Origin: Aureibaculum marinum
GTDB lineage: Bacteria > Bacteroidota > Bacteroidia > Flavobacteriales > Flavobacteriaceae
Length of the DNA: 64,000 nucleotides
NCBI RefSeq assembly: GCF_003813905.1
Contig: NZ_RPFJ01000074.1
Coordinates: 1-64,000, forward strand
Direction: 5' to 3'
Below the pieces are notes generated by a model that was given only the letters and a program-made list of their open reading frames with translations, had not been told where the DNA came from and searched no databases. Shown one piece after another: positions 37,426 to 46,158 of this stretch. Numbering within the stretch: position 1 is the first letter of the stretch; each line of letters begins with the position of its first letter. A program made the translations under genes and the position numbers.

Positions 37426-38001
37426 ATGAAACGAATTGTTATTTTAGCCTCAGGCTCTGGAACTAACGCAGAGAATATAATTAAATATTTTCAAAAAAGT
37501 AAAGAGGTTATTGTTACACAAGTGCTTTCAAACAAGAAAGATGCCAAAGTTTTAGAGCGATGTGAAAGGTTGAATATCAGTAACTTTAGTTTTAATAGAG
37601 ACGATTTTTTTAATACTGACAAGGTGTTAAATGTCTTAAAGAATAATGCAGATTTAATTGTCTTAGCTGGCTTTTTATGGAAAATTCCTGAAAAAATAAT
37701 TAATGCTTTTGAGGGTAAAATTATTAATATTCATCCTGCATTATTACCAAAATATGGTGGAAAGGGAATGTATGGAGATTTTGTACACAAGGCTGTTATT
37801 AACAATAAAGAGAAAGAAACAGGAATTACTATACATTATGTAAATGAAAATTATGATGAAGGAGCAATTATATTTCAGGCAAAAGTTAAGGTTGATGCAC
37901 AAGATACTTTTGAAGATGTTGCTAAAAAAGTACATCAATTGGAATACGAACATTTTCCTAGAGTAATTGAGAAAGTAATTCTTAACAACCAAGTTCAATA
38001 A
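37426..38001 (+). CDS. purN: Phosphoribosylglycinamide formyltransferase
   Basis: PurN adds a formyl group from 10-formyltetrahydrofolate to glycinamide ribonucleotide in purine synthesis. The 191-residue protein shows ASGSGTNAENII at the phosphate-binding N-terminus, LAGFLWKIP, the catalytic region NIHPALLPKYGGKGMYG, and TIHYVNENYDEGAII with the conserved aspartate. Length and order are typical. ATG start at 37426, divergent from acpP, a common arrangement in Flavobacteriia. Confidence 0.95.
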   Translation: MKRIVILASGSGTNAENIIKYFQKSKEVIVTQVLSNKKDAKVLERCERLNISNFSFNRDDFFNTDKVLNVLKNNADLIVLAGFLWKIPEKIINAFEGKIINIHPALLPKYGGKGMYGDFVHKAVINNKEKETGITIHYVNENYDEGAIIFQAKVKVDAQDTFEDVAKKVHQLEYEHFPRVIEKVILNNQVQ

Positions 38002-38108
38002 TGGAATTGTCTCTTTGAGAGATTAACAAGAAACAAAATATATTTTGTGTTGAAAATACGGAGTGTAGCTCTTAGGTGTTTATACTCTAATTTAATTTGT
38101 AATTAACA

Positions 38109-38741
38109 ATGGCAAAAAAGAAATTCTATGTAGTGTGGAAAGGGAAGAAAACTGGTGTTTTTTCTTCTTGGAATACTTGTAAGAAGCAGATTGATGGTTT
38201 TGCAGGAGCTCAATATAAATCTTTTGCTTCAAAAGAGGAGGCAGAGAAAGCCATAAAAGGAAATTACGAAGACTATAAAGGAAAAGACACAAAAAAAATA
38301 AAACTTTCAGAAGCAGAGTTAAAAAAAATAGGAAAGCCAATAGTACCATCTATTTCTGTAGATGCTGCATGTAGTGGTAATCCTGGTAAAATGGAGTATA
38401 GAGGTGTAGAAACGCATTCAGGATCACAATTATTTATTCAAGGCCCCTTTGAAAAAGGTACTAATAATATTGGTGAATTTTTAGCTTTAGTACACGGATT
38501 GGGTTATTTAAAACAAAAAAAGATTGATTTACCTATCTATTCCGATTCTAGAATTGCTATAAGTTGGGTAAAGAAGGGACAATGCCAAACCAACTTACAA
38601 ATTACGGATGAAAACAAACCGTTGTTTGAACTTGTAAAACGTGCCGAAAAGTGGTTAAAAGAAAATACCTATTCCACACCTGTTTTAAAATGGGAAACCA
38701 AAGCGTGGGGCGAAATTCCTGCAGATTTTGGGAGGAAGTAG
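38109..38741 (+). CDS. RNase H with viroplasmin (caulimovirus-type) N-terminal domain
   Basis: The 210-residue protein has an N-terminal viroplasmin-type RNA-binding domain (about 3-45: KFYVVWKGKKTGVFSSW, YKSFASKEEAEKA), a short linker and a C-terminal RNase H domain. The acidic catalytic residues lie in VDAACSGNPG, NIGEFLAL, IYSDSRIA and EIPADF. It probably degrades RNA in RNA-DNA hybrids, as RNase HI does. ATG start at 38109. Its stop is next to the convergent barrel gene with no gap. Confidence 0.88.
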   Translation: MAKKKFYVVWKGKKTGVFSSWNTCKKQIDGFAGAQYKSFASKEEAEKAIKGNYEDYKGKDTKKIKLSEAELKKIGKPIVPSISVDAACSGNPGKMEYRGVETHSGSQLFIQGPFEKGTNNIGEFLALVHGLGYLKQKKIDLPIYSDSRIAISWVKKGQCQTNLQITDENKPLFELVKRAEKWLKENTYSTPVLKWETKAWGEIPADFGRK

Positions 38742-41411
38742 TTATAATTTATAAGTAATTGAAAACAACCAAATTCTAGGTAAAATATAGGTTCTTTGGT
38801 CGGAAATAATATATTCAGAGAATGAATTTTTATTTTTATAATTTGCTCCTAAAATATTGGTGCCACTAATTTTAAAACCCCAAGCACTATCTTCTTTTTG
38901 ATAAAATAGCGAAGCATTGGCAATTTCGTAATTATTTTTTTGATTGTTATTGTCTTTATACGTATTGCTTGAATAATCTGCTTCAAAGATAAACCCATTT
39001 AAAAAATCATATTCAAGATTAATATAAGGATTTTCATTTGTAAATTTTGAAGTTAAATTTTCAGAAGAAAAGTTACTATAATTCTTTTTAAAACCTATTT
39101 CAACATTCGGCCACTCTTTAAAGTTTGTACCCAATTCCAAACCAAAACCTGTTGAATTTGATTTATTTTTTGATAATACACTATTTACCTCTTGAAAATA
39201 TTCGGAGAGCATTATATTAGTATTTGCCTTGACAGTAAATTTTCCTATCGTTTTTCTAGCTCCACCTAAAAACATCCATCTAGTTTCAGGGTTGTCTGTT
39301 AAAATAGGCGTAGAAGATTGATTAATTCCTTGCAACTGCAGTTGATTTCTGATACTTTTAACTTTTTTATTAAATGTTGCCGAACCAGTTATAATTATTC
39401 CTCTATACAAACTAAATTTGGTATATAATAAACTTGCGGAATGGTAGAGTTCGTTTTCTAAGTTTTCATTACCACTTGTTATTGCATTATAACCTACCAA
39501 CTGAAATTTATTAGCATATTTTGGAGCATCAGAAAACCTACTTTTTAGATTGTAATTGAACCTTATTTTTTCAGAACTGCTAAATTCAACTTTAGTCAAA
39601 AAATTAGGTAGTACAACCCACTTATTTTTATGAGTATTTGTGGATTGATTGGCTTTCCAATGGTAATAATGTGCCGAAGTACCATACTTTACCTCGACAA
39701 TTCCAACTTTAAACTTGTGTTGCATTGCCATATAAAAGTCGTTAATTCTATAATTTAAATCATTACCAAAGTCAGCAGTATTAAAGTTGTTAATTGAGCC
39801 ATTGGTTAATTCTTGAAATTCATTAGTAATATACTCTTCATCCAAAATATTATTACCAATTGTTGTGTAAATATGATTGCTTCTGTTGAGTACCCAATAA
39901 TGTTTAAACAGTAAACTAAGGTTGTGTAGTTTTAAACTTTTTATTTGATTGATATTATATTCATTATCATTTTGTATAGGAATCAGCCCTTGTAAAATGG
40001 GTTGGTTGGTTAGCCAATTGGTATTCGGGTTACTTTTATCATATTGATAGTTTACCGTTAACGAAGTGGTATGTTTTCTAGATAGTTTTTTATGCCATTC
40101 TGCATTTTGTTTAACGGTAATGGTTTTGTTTTCTGTTCTAGAATCCAGATTTGTACTTAAATTTGGAGTAACTGAAGATATTCCATCAAAATCATTATTG
40201 TTAGATGATTTGAAAAAACCAGAATAAGATACATCATCGTTATAGCTAGGAGCATAGTCCAAGGACAGCTTTCCTAAAAAAAATGAATTATCCGTACTCC
40301 CATTGACAATTTTATTCTCAATGGTTTCTTCATTTTCGATCAAATATTGATTTTGAGTTTCAACTTGAGTTTGGTTTTTGGTATTTGAATAAATACTATA
40401 TCCAGAAATATTCCAATTAGAACCAATTTCTTGACTAATATTTGCAGCACCGAATTTATTAATACCACTTTTTATATCTTGATTGCTTAAAAAATTTGAA
40501 AAGGCATTGTTTGAGAGTTGAAAATAAGAACTTGGATCACTCATCATTTTGCCGATGCCCCCTTCAAAATCTAAATAATCCTTTATGGTAAATGATTTTA
40601 CACCAATATCATTTAAGTCACCAATAAAATTTACATTGGTTTTTGGACTGTAATAAAATACATTGGGGTGAACCAAATAATGTTCTTCTGTACCAGCACC
40701 AGTTTCAACATCACCAAAAAGAAATCGTTTTTTATCTTTCTTCAATTTGATATTCATTGCCATTTTATCACTATCCGAAAGTCCTTTCAGCATGGCTACC
40801 TCATTATAATTATCAATTACTTCAACACCATCTACGGCATCGGCGGGAATGTTCTCTACACCTAATTTTGTACCACCACCAAAAAAAGGTTTATCATCTA
40901 CTAATAGTTTATTTACCTTCTTACCCATTACGGTTACCCCACCGTTTTTATCCACTTCTACACCGGGTAATTTTTTAAGCACTTGTTTTAATTTGCGTTC
41001 AGTACCAGTAGTAAAGGCATCCGTTTTATAGGTAATTGTATCCTCTTTAACCCGCACAGGAATATCCTGTATTACAATTACCTCATCAAGTTCGTTTGTA
41101 GATGGTTTTAACTGAATGTTTTTTGTACTATCGTTAGTAAGGTTAGCTTCAAAACTAAAAGGCTGAAACCCCAAATAACTAACTGTAATTGTATAGCTTT
41201 CATTTGCTTGCAACTCTAATTTATACCTGCCTTTTTCATCAGTTATAGCAAATGCCATGGCTACATTTTCTGATGACGGTTTAGCGATTATGTTGGTGTA
41301 AGGTAAGGGGGCTTGTATAGTATCAGTAATTTTTCCAAAAATAGTCTGTGCATAGATAGAAACTGTACACAATAAAAAAAAGAGATATAATATTATTCTT
41401 ATTTTGAACAT
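38742..41411 (-). CDS. Outer-membrane beta-barrel protein with CarboxypepD_reg domain (GLPGLI-associated)
   Basis: The 889-residue protein has a signal peptide (ending SIYAQ), a CarboxypepD_reg-like domain (about 23-110, GKITDTIQAPLPYTNII), a TonB-receptor plug-like region (about 115-210, with LKKLPGVEVDKNGG and ADAVDGVEVIDNYNE) and a long beta-barrel ending in LFSITYKL. It resembles TonB-type receptors lacking a clear TonB box and is of the type often encoded with GLPGLI proteins. It is the last gene of the group starting with the acidic peptide at 43337. The substrate is unknown. Confidence 0.8.
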   Translation of the reverse strand: MFKIRIILYLFFLLCTVSIYAQTIFGKITDTIQAPLPYTNIIAKPSSENVAMAFAITDEKGRYKLELQANESYTITVSYLGFQPFSFEANLTNDSTKNIQLKPSTNELDEVIVIQDIPVRVKEDTITYKTDAFTTGTERKLKQVLKKLPGVEVDKNGGVTVMGKKVNKLLVDDKPFFGGGTKLGVENIPADAVDGVEVIDNYNEVAMLKGLSDSDKMAMNIKLKKDKKRFLFGDVETGAGTEEHYLVHPNVFYYSPKTNVNFIGDLNDIGVKSFTIKDYLDFEGGIGKMMSDPSSYFQLSNNAFSNFLSNQDIKSGINKFGAANISQEIGSNWNISGYSIYSNTKNQTQVETQNQYLIENEETIENKIVNGSTDNSFFLGKLSLDYAPSYNDDVSYSGFFKSSNNNDFDGISSVTPNLSTNLDSRTENKTITVKQNAEWHKKLSRKHTTSLTVNYQYDKSNPNTNWLTNQPILQGLIPIQNDNEYNINQIKSLKLHNLSLLFKHYWVLNRSNHIYTTIGNNILDEEYITNEFQELTNGSINNFNTADFGNDLNYRINDFYMAMQHKFKVGIVEVKYGTSAHYYHWKANQSTNTHKNKWVVLPNFLTKVEFSSSEKIRFNYNLKSRFSDAPKYANKFQLVGYNAITSGNENLENELYHSASLLYTKFSLYRGIIITGSATFNKKVKSIRNQLQLQGINQSSTPILTDNPETRWMFLGGARKTIGKFTVKANTNIMLSEYFQEVNSVLSKNKSNSTGFGLELGTNFKEWPNVEIGFKKNYSNFSSENLTSKFTNENPYINLEYDFLNGFIFEADYSSNTYKDNNNQKNNYEIANASLFYQKEDSAWGFKISGTNILGANYKNKNSFSEYIISDQRTYILPRIWLFSITYKL

Positions 41412-41458
41412 TTATATTGAAATAATAATTGTATTTACCGTTTTTGAAGTATTAATGA

Positions 41459-42193
41459 TTATTTATCCCAATTACCAGATCTTTCACTTATTTTGTCAAA
41501 TTCGTCTTTTGTAACTAGTTTGCCTTTATTAGGTTTTTTAACAGTAGTTTTTTTCTTCGGATTAAACACTAACTTTGATGCGTAATAATTCAAATTTCCT
41601 TCTTGTAACTCCATAATTAATCCTGGTAAATTACCATAACCTTTTGGTCCAAACTTAATTGGTATTTCAGGAGCATACCATGCAATTACTGGTTTTTCAA
41701 AAGTGCCTTTACTGTTTTTCGTAATTTTTACCGATGTTGCTTTATAGCAATTATAGCCATCTATTTTTTTAGTATCTTTTAATAATTTCCATTTTAAATC
41801 AGATAAATTATACTTAACGATAAAGTTTTGCCCAAAAGCATTTTTTTGTTCTAGTTTTTCATTATCTGCTACATTGATATAGTAACTCCATTTTGATTGA
41901 CTTAATGCTAAGGCAATTTTATAACTCTTGTCACTTTCATCAATTAATTCATCAATCATTTCATAGTATGATTCATTCTTATTGAACTCTAATTTGAAGT
42001 TTATTTTGTCAGAATTTTTTTTTATACTATTATTTACAAACTTTAACATTGCACTATTATCCTTTTTTGAGATAGTAGTACTATCTAATATATTATCAAT
42101 AACAGTAAATTTATAATTTATTGATCCATGATCAACTTGACAGAAAGTTTGATTGACAAACAATAAAAGCAATACCAATTTATATATTTTCAT
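41459..42193 (-). CDS. GLPGLI family protein (motif NLPGLI)
   Basis: From ATG at 42193 (a TTG at 42211 would add six residues before the signal) the protein has 244 residues and a signal peptide ending in TFCQ. The family motif is present as GNLPGLIMEL (188-193), preceded by IAWYAPEIPIKFGPKGYG. The GLPGLI family is secreted, found in Bacteroidota and of unknown function. It is a clear paralogue of the next gene upstream, with CYKAT, AWY.PEIPI and LPGLI in common. It lies 47 bases before the barrel gene. Confidence 0.88.
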   Translation of the reverse strand: MKIYKLVLLLLFVNQTFCQVDHGSINYKFTVIDNILDSTTISKKDNSAMLKFVNNSIKKNSDKINFKLEFNKNESYYEMIDELIDESDKSYKIALALSQSKWSYYINVADNEKLEQKNAFGQNFIVKYNLSDLKWKLLKDTKKIDGYNCYKATSVKITKNSKGTFEKPVIAWYAPEIPIKFGPKGYGNLPGLIMELQEGNLNYYASKLVFNPKKKTTVKKPNKGKLVTKDEFDKISERSGNWDK

Positions 42194-42211
42194 AATTATA
42201 ATTTTATTCAA

Positions 42212-42239
42212 AAGAGATGAGATAATTATCTCATCTCTT
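42212..42239 (-). promoter_or_regulatory. Perfect hairpin between the two GLPGLI genes
   Basis: A 28-base perfect palindrome (arms AAGAGATGAGATAA) ends 18 bases before the ATG at 42193. On the minus strand it is followed by TTGAAT, without a T tract. It could separate expression of the upstream peptide and GLPGLI gene from the downstream pair. Confidence 0.6.
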
Positions 42240-42295
42240 ACTAAGTTTTAATTAATTAGCTTCACAAATATCATAGATTAAGGAAGTTACTTCAT

Positions 42296-43039
42296 TTATT
42301 GTCTTTCTTTTATCCATGCCTTAGTGGTACCATCAGTTAATTTTTCGAATTCTTTTTCAGTAATTTTTATTCCTTTTTTTGGAAATTGCACATTTACTTT
42401 GTTAGCTTTTAAATCGATTTTAGTGGCATAATAAGTAATCTTACCTTCGGATATAGATAAAATTAAACCAGGTAGTCCAACATAATCCTTAGGCCCTAAT
42501 GCAATAGGTATTTCTGGTGTATACCAAGCTGTAATTGGGACTTCAACGATATTTCCTTTACGAGATATATAGGTTTTAATTGTAGTCGCTTTGTAGCAAG
42601 AAAATCCGCTAATTTTTCTAACGTCTGTACCCAACTTCCATTGATATTTGTTAAAATTAGATAAAATCAAATAATTTGTCCCATTAAATTCTTTTTCTAA
42701 TATTACATTTTTATCTTTTACTTTTGCGTAATAATTACCTCTTAGTTTTGAGAATAAAATTGCTAATTTCATAAGTAAATTTTGATTATCATCAACGTAC
42801 ATTGCCTTTGCATTTTCAAAAGATGATGAACCATTTTTGTAAATTAATTCCATCTCAATATTTTCGGCTTGCTTCACAATTTTATTAAACTTTTCATAAG
42901 CCAATGAATTTTTTTTATTAAGGGAGTCCTTTTTATTATTTGAAAATTTTACGCCATAATTAATCACAGCTTGTTCTATTTGACTAAATCCACTAGAAAA
43001 GCATAATAAAAAAATAATAGTTATATATAATATTCTCAT
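42296..43039 (-). CDS. GLPGLI family protein
   Basis: The 247-residue secreted protein has a signal peptide ending in SGFSQ and the exact family motif GLPGLI (188-193) in DYVGLPGLILSI. It shares with its neighbour SCYKAT, AWYTPEIPIALGPK and ITEKEFEKL. The function is unknown. It is second in the group, after the acidic peptide gene and a hairpin. Two copies in a row suggest duplication followed by divergence. Confidence 0.9.
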   Translation of the reverse strand: MRILYITIIFLLCFSSGFSQIEQAVINYGVKFSNNKKDSLNKKNSLAYEKFNKIVKQAENIEMELIYKNGSSSFENAKAMYVDDNQNLLMKLAILFSKLRGNYYAKVKDKNVILEKEFNGTNYLILSNFNKYQWKLGTDVRKISGFSCYKATTIKTYISRKGNIVEVPITAWYTPEIPIALGPKDYVGLPGLILSISEGKITYYATKIDLKANKVNVQFPKKGIKITEKEFEKLTDGTTKAWIKERQ

Positions 43040-43054
43040 ATTAATTGTTTTTAA

Positions 43055-43086
43055 AGGGATTATCGTTTAGAGAAAAGATAATCCCT
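43055..43086 (-). promoter_or_regulatory. Hairpin after the acidic peptide gene
   Basis: AGGGATTATC and GATAATCCCT form a perfect 10-base stem with a 12-base loop, starting 9 bases after the peptide stop codon. On the minus strand it is followed by TTTAAAAAC, a weak T tract. This is the same position as the hairpin after the peptide gene at 28848-29030. Confidence 0.7.
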
Positions 43087-43094
43087 ATTTTAAA

Positions 43095-43337
43095 TTATAA
43101 GCCAGGACAATTTGGATCAGGAATATCACTAGTTTCACACCAGCATACGGCATACATTGCGTTTAAAATATCTGTCGCGGTGTCATCATCAACTTCTTCA
43201 CCTATTTCATATTCATAAGTCTCTAAAAGACTTAATGCCTGTTCCGCACAGGCATCAATATTTTCCGTTTGTGTAGTTTGAGCTTGTAAAGTAAAAGCAC
43301 TAATAGCACATATTGTTACTAGCATTATTTTTTTCAT
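43095..43337 (-). CDS. Acidic secreted cysteine peptide of the GLPGLI locus
   Basis: The 80-residue product has a signal peptide ending in LQAQ (residue 20). The predicted 60-residue mature part has 15 acidic residues, no Lys or Arg, and four cysteines (C30, C65, C67, C77), including a CWC pair. I recognise no family. It is the first gene of the group that continues with two GLPGLI proteins and the barrel protein. It could be a secreted substrate, a metal or peptide binder, or a small structural component; none of these can be decided from the sequence. Confidence 0.7.
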   Translation of the reverse strand: MKKIMLVTICAISAFTLQAQTTQTENIDACAEQALSLLETYEYEIGEEVDDDTATDILNAMYAVCWCETSDIPDPNCPGL

Positions 43338-43762
43338 CTTAATAAGATTTTTAAATTAAATTTTTCTGGGTTTTTAATGAAAATCTTTTTTAACATTTGA
43401 GGAGGCATTTTCTGACCAAAAAAATATAAATTCGTACTTTCTCCAGTGGGGCTGGTTAACTTACATAGGCAACTGGTTTTAAATTAAACATATTTAAGCG
43501 TATCTTTATTTATTTACCTCAACTGGAGGTTTTTATAATTGTTTTTTATGATTTTGTATTTTTCTTTAAATCAAAAAGAAACAAGTAATTCTTAGGCAAT
43601 TTAATTTTTTATTAAAAAAAAAAAGAAAAATTAACCGCAAAATATTGAATAAAAAACCTCAAATAATTACGGTTTAAACCGTAATTATTTGAGGTTTATA
43701 AATTCTATAAATACTTTTAAGTTAAATAAGTTTCAGGTAAAAGAGGAGTTTAATTACTAAGT
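43338..43762. other. Intergenic region between sufS and the acidic peptide gene
   Basis: These 425 bases contain the perfect palindrome that terminates sufS (43654-43697), a run of 12 A residues near 43612, and three short CAGTGGGGCTGG / CAACTGG / CAACTGGAGG-like words between 43440 and 43535. A T-rich stretch resembling TATATTTTTTTG on the minus strand near 43422 might be a degenerate -7 box for the peptide gene. No coding frame, tRNA or known riboswitch was recognised. Confidence 0.4.
43654..43697 (-). terminator. Terminator of sufS, a 44-base perfect palindrome
   Basis: Arms beginning AAACCTCAAATAATTACGG pair perfectly over 22 bases each. On the minus strand the stem is followed by a T tract (TTTTTT overlapping its end), giving a strong Rho-independent terminator 66 bases after the sufS stop. 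Confidence 0.85.
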
Positions 43763-44983
43763 TTAACTCAACATCTCTTTCGCTCTTTTTACCGCCACTA
43801 CCAGTTTATCAATTTCTTCTTTGGTGTTATAAAAAGCAATAGATGCTCTAACGGTTCCTGGAATTTTAAAGTAATCCATTATAGGTTGGGCACAGTGGTG
43901 TCCAGTACGTACAGCGATACCCAGTTTGTCTATAATTGACCCAATATCATAAGGATGAATGCCTTCAATATTAAAAGAAATTACAGATGTTTTAGCTCCC
44001 AAAACATCAGGACCATAAATTTTTAAACCTTCAATTTCTAATAATTTTTCGGTAGCGTATTTTAGCAATTCGTTTTCATAATTGGCAATGTTATTAAAAC
44101 CAATGTTGTTCATGTAATCAATGGCAACACCAAAAGCAATTCCACCACAAATGTTAGGTGTTCCTGCTTCAAATTTATGCGGTAAATCTGCATAGGTAGT
44201 TTTTTCAAAAGTAACTTCGGCAATCATTTCACCACCTCCTTGGTAAGGTGGTAGTTTGTTAAGCCATGCTTCTTTTCCGTATAGAATTCCAACGCCTGTT
44301 GGTCCGCACATTTTGTGGGCTGAAGCAACATAAAAATCGGCATTTAATTGTTGTAAATTTACTTTTATATGCGGAGAGGCTTGTGCTCCGTCTATTAAAA
44401 CAGCAGCACCTTTATTATGGGCTAAATCAATAATTTTTTGTATTGGGTTTATGGTTCCTAAAGCATTAGAAATATGATTTACAAATACCAATTTTGTTTT
44501 GTTAGAGAGTAAATCTTTGTAAACATCCATTATCAACTCGCCATTATCATTCATTGGAATTACCTTTAAAACTGCTCCAGTACGTTCGCAAAGCATTTGC
44601 CAAGGTACAATGTTAGAATGGTGTTCTAATGCAGAAACAATGATTTCATCTCCCTTTTTCAGTAAGGATGAAAATCCGTTAGCAACTAAATTTATACCGT
44701 GTGTTGTACCTGAAGTAAAAATAATTTCATGAGCATGCTTGGCATTAAAATGAAGTTGTATTTTTTGTCGGGCTTGCTCATAGGCATCAGTAGCTTCTTG
44801 GCTCAAGGTATGCACGCCACGATGGATGTTTGCATTGTAATTGCTATAATAATCAACAATAGCATCAATAACAACTTGCGGAGTTTGAGAGGTGGCAGCA
44901 TTATCTAAATATACCAATGGATATCCGTTAACTTCTCGTTTTAGAATAGGAAAATCAGTTCTTACTTTTTGAATGTCTAACAT
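43763..44983 (-). CDS. sufS: SufS-type cysteine desulfurase
   Basis: SufS takes sulfur from cysteine for iron-sulfur cluster assembly using pyridoxal phosphate. The 406-residue protein has the cofactor lysine K224 in SAHKMCGPTG and the persulfide cysteine C365 in RTGHHCAQP, typical of class II (SufS) enzymes. Other segments are LDNAATSQ and ALEHHSNIVPWQ. No sufE is visible. It is separated from sufD by the efflux cassette and has its own likely -7 box (45011-45018). Confidence 0.95.
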   Translation of the reverse strand: MLDIQKVRTDFPILKREVNGYPLVYLDNAATSQTPQVVIDAIVDYYSNYNANIHRGVHTLSQEATDAYEQARQKIQLHFNAKHAHEIIFTSGTTHGINLVANGFSSLLKKGDEIIVSALEHHSNIVPWQMLCERTGAVLKVIPMNDNGELIMDVYKDLLSNKTKLVFVNHISNALGTINPIQKIIDLAHNKGAAVLIDGAQASPHIKVNLQQLNADFYVASAHKMCGPTGVGILYGKEAWLNKLPPYQGGGEMIAEVTFEKTTYADLPHKFEAGTPNICGGIAFGVAIDYMNNIGFNNIANYENELLKYATEKLLEIEGLKIYGPDVLGAKTSVISFNIEGIHPYDIGSIIDKLGIAVRTGHHCAQPIMDYFKIPGTVRASIAFYNTKEEIDKLVVAVKRAKEMLS

Positions 44984-45010
44984 GTTTGTTTTTTAGAATG
45001 ATTCTAAATA

Positions 45011-45018
45011 CAAAACTA
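45011..45018 (-). promoter_or_regulatory. -7 box TAGTTTTG for sufS
   Basis: TAGTTTTG on the minus strand matches TAnnTTTG and lies 27 bases before the sufS ATG, within the 50-base gap after the ABC permease. It suggests that sufS is transcribed independently of the efflux genes. Confidence 0.5.
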
Positions 45019-45033
45019 CAAAATCAATTGGGA

Positions 45034-46158
45034 TTAATTGGTTTTTTTATAACTGTAAACCGCTAAAGTATTCATAATAGTTGCATAAGCTAAGGTTTTT
45101 AAAAATTGAGGTAAAATATCGTTAAAGCCAGCTCCTTTTAACATTACCATACGCATTACTTCTACAAAATATTTTATAGGGTTAAATTCAGTGATGTATT
45201 GTGCCCATTTTGGCATACTTTCTATAGGTGTAAAAAGACCACTCATTAGAATAAAAATAACCATAAAAAACCAAGCAATAAACATGGCTTGTTGCTGGGT
45301 GTCGGTAAAGTTAGAAATAAATAACCCGATACCTAAAACTACTAGAATGTAAATAGACGTGTAAAAATACATTAACGCTAAACTACCAACCATGGGTACA
45401 TTAAAAACAAGTTTTGCAATGAGTAAACCTATGGTAAGTAAGCCCAAACCTATTATCCAAAAAGGAAATAGTTTACCAATAATAAACTGACTTTTATTAA
45501 TTGGAGTAACATTTATTTGCTCTAAAGTGCCAATTTCTTTTTCTCTAACAATATTCATTCCCGACAGAAATAAGGTAATCATAGTAACTAATAGAACCAA
45601 TATACCTGGAACCATAAAGGTTTTATAGTTTAAGGTTTTATTATACCAAAAAGAAGGTATTGTGGTAATGTTAAAAGGTTGAACTTGTAAATGGTCAGAT
45701 GCTTGTGTTACATCTATCTTTAGTTTTTTGTTGAAGCTTTGAATTATTTGGGTAATATATACGTTTTCAACACCTGCTGCAGCACCATCAATAGCGTTTA
45801 CGGTTACGCCAAGCGAATTGTATTTTTGATTCTGTAAATCGCGTTCAAAATGGATTGGAATTTCTAAGAGTACATCAACATGTCCTTTTTGCATGGATTC
45901 TTTTGCTAATTTTTGTGCAGGATAATTTGCAACTATATTAAAATAAGAAGATGCATTAAACTTTTCAATTAATGCTCTTGATGTTGAAGAACGATCATTA
46001 TCTATATATCCAAACTTAATATTTTTTACATCAAAAGTTGCTGCATTTGCCAAAATTAAAAGTTGAATTAGAGGCATTACAAAAATAATTGGCAACATGG
46101 CTTTATTTCTAAATATCTGCTTGAATTCTTTTTGAATGATGTATCCTAGCTTCTTCAT
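45034..46158 (-). CDS. ABC-2 type efflux permease
   Basis: The 374-residue membrane protein has one N-terminal span (about 20-40), a large extracytoplasmic loop and five C-terminal spans, the YhhJ/DrrB-type ABC-2 fold. The segment NIVREKEIGTLEQINVTP before the third span is typical. With its paralogue, the two ATPases, the HlyD-type adaptor and TolC it would form a tripartite efflux pump. It overlaps the upstream permease gene by one base. Confidence 0.9.
   Translation of the reverse strand: MKKLGYIIQKEFKQIFRNKAMLPIIFVMPLIQLLILANAATFDVKNIKFGYIDNDRSSTSRALIEKFNASSYFNIVANYPAQKLAKESMQKGHVDVLLEIPIHFERDLQNQKYNSLGVTVNAIDGAAAGVENVYITQIIQSFNKKLKIDVTQASDHLQVQPFNITTIPSFWYNKTLNYKTFMVPGILVLLVTMITLFLSGMNIVREKEIGTLEQINVTPINKSQFIIGKLFPFWIIGLGLLTIGLLIAKLVFNVPMVGSLALMYFYTSIYILVVLGIGLFISNFTDTQQQAMFIAWFFMVIFILMSGLFTPIESMPKWAQYITEFNPIKYFVEVMRMVMLKGAGFNDILPQFLKTLAYATIMNTLAVYSYKKTN

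Noticed and set aside
40668-41031. Plus-strand open frames inside the barrel gene
   Set aside because: They lie wholly within a well-supported minus-strand gene and have no recognisable domains.
43338-43560. Possible riboswitch upstream of the acidic peptide gene (CAGTGGGGCTGG-like words)
   Set aside because: I could not assign any known riboswitch core or a convincing stem set.
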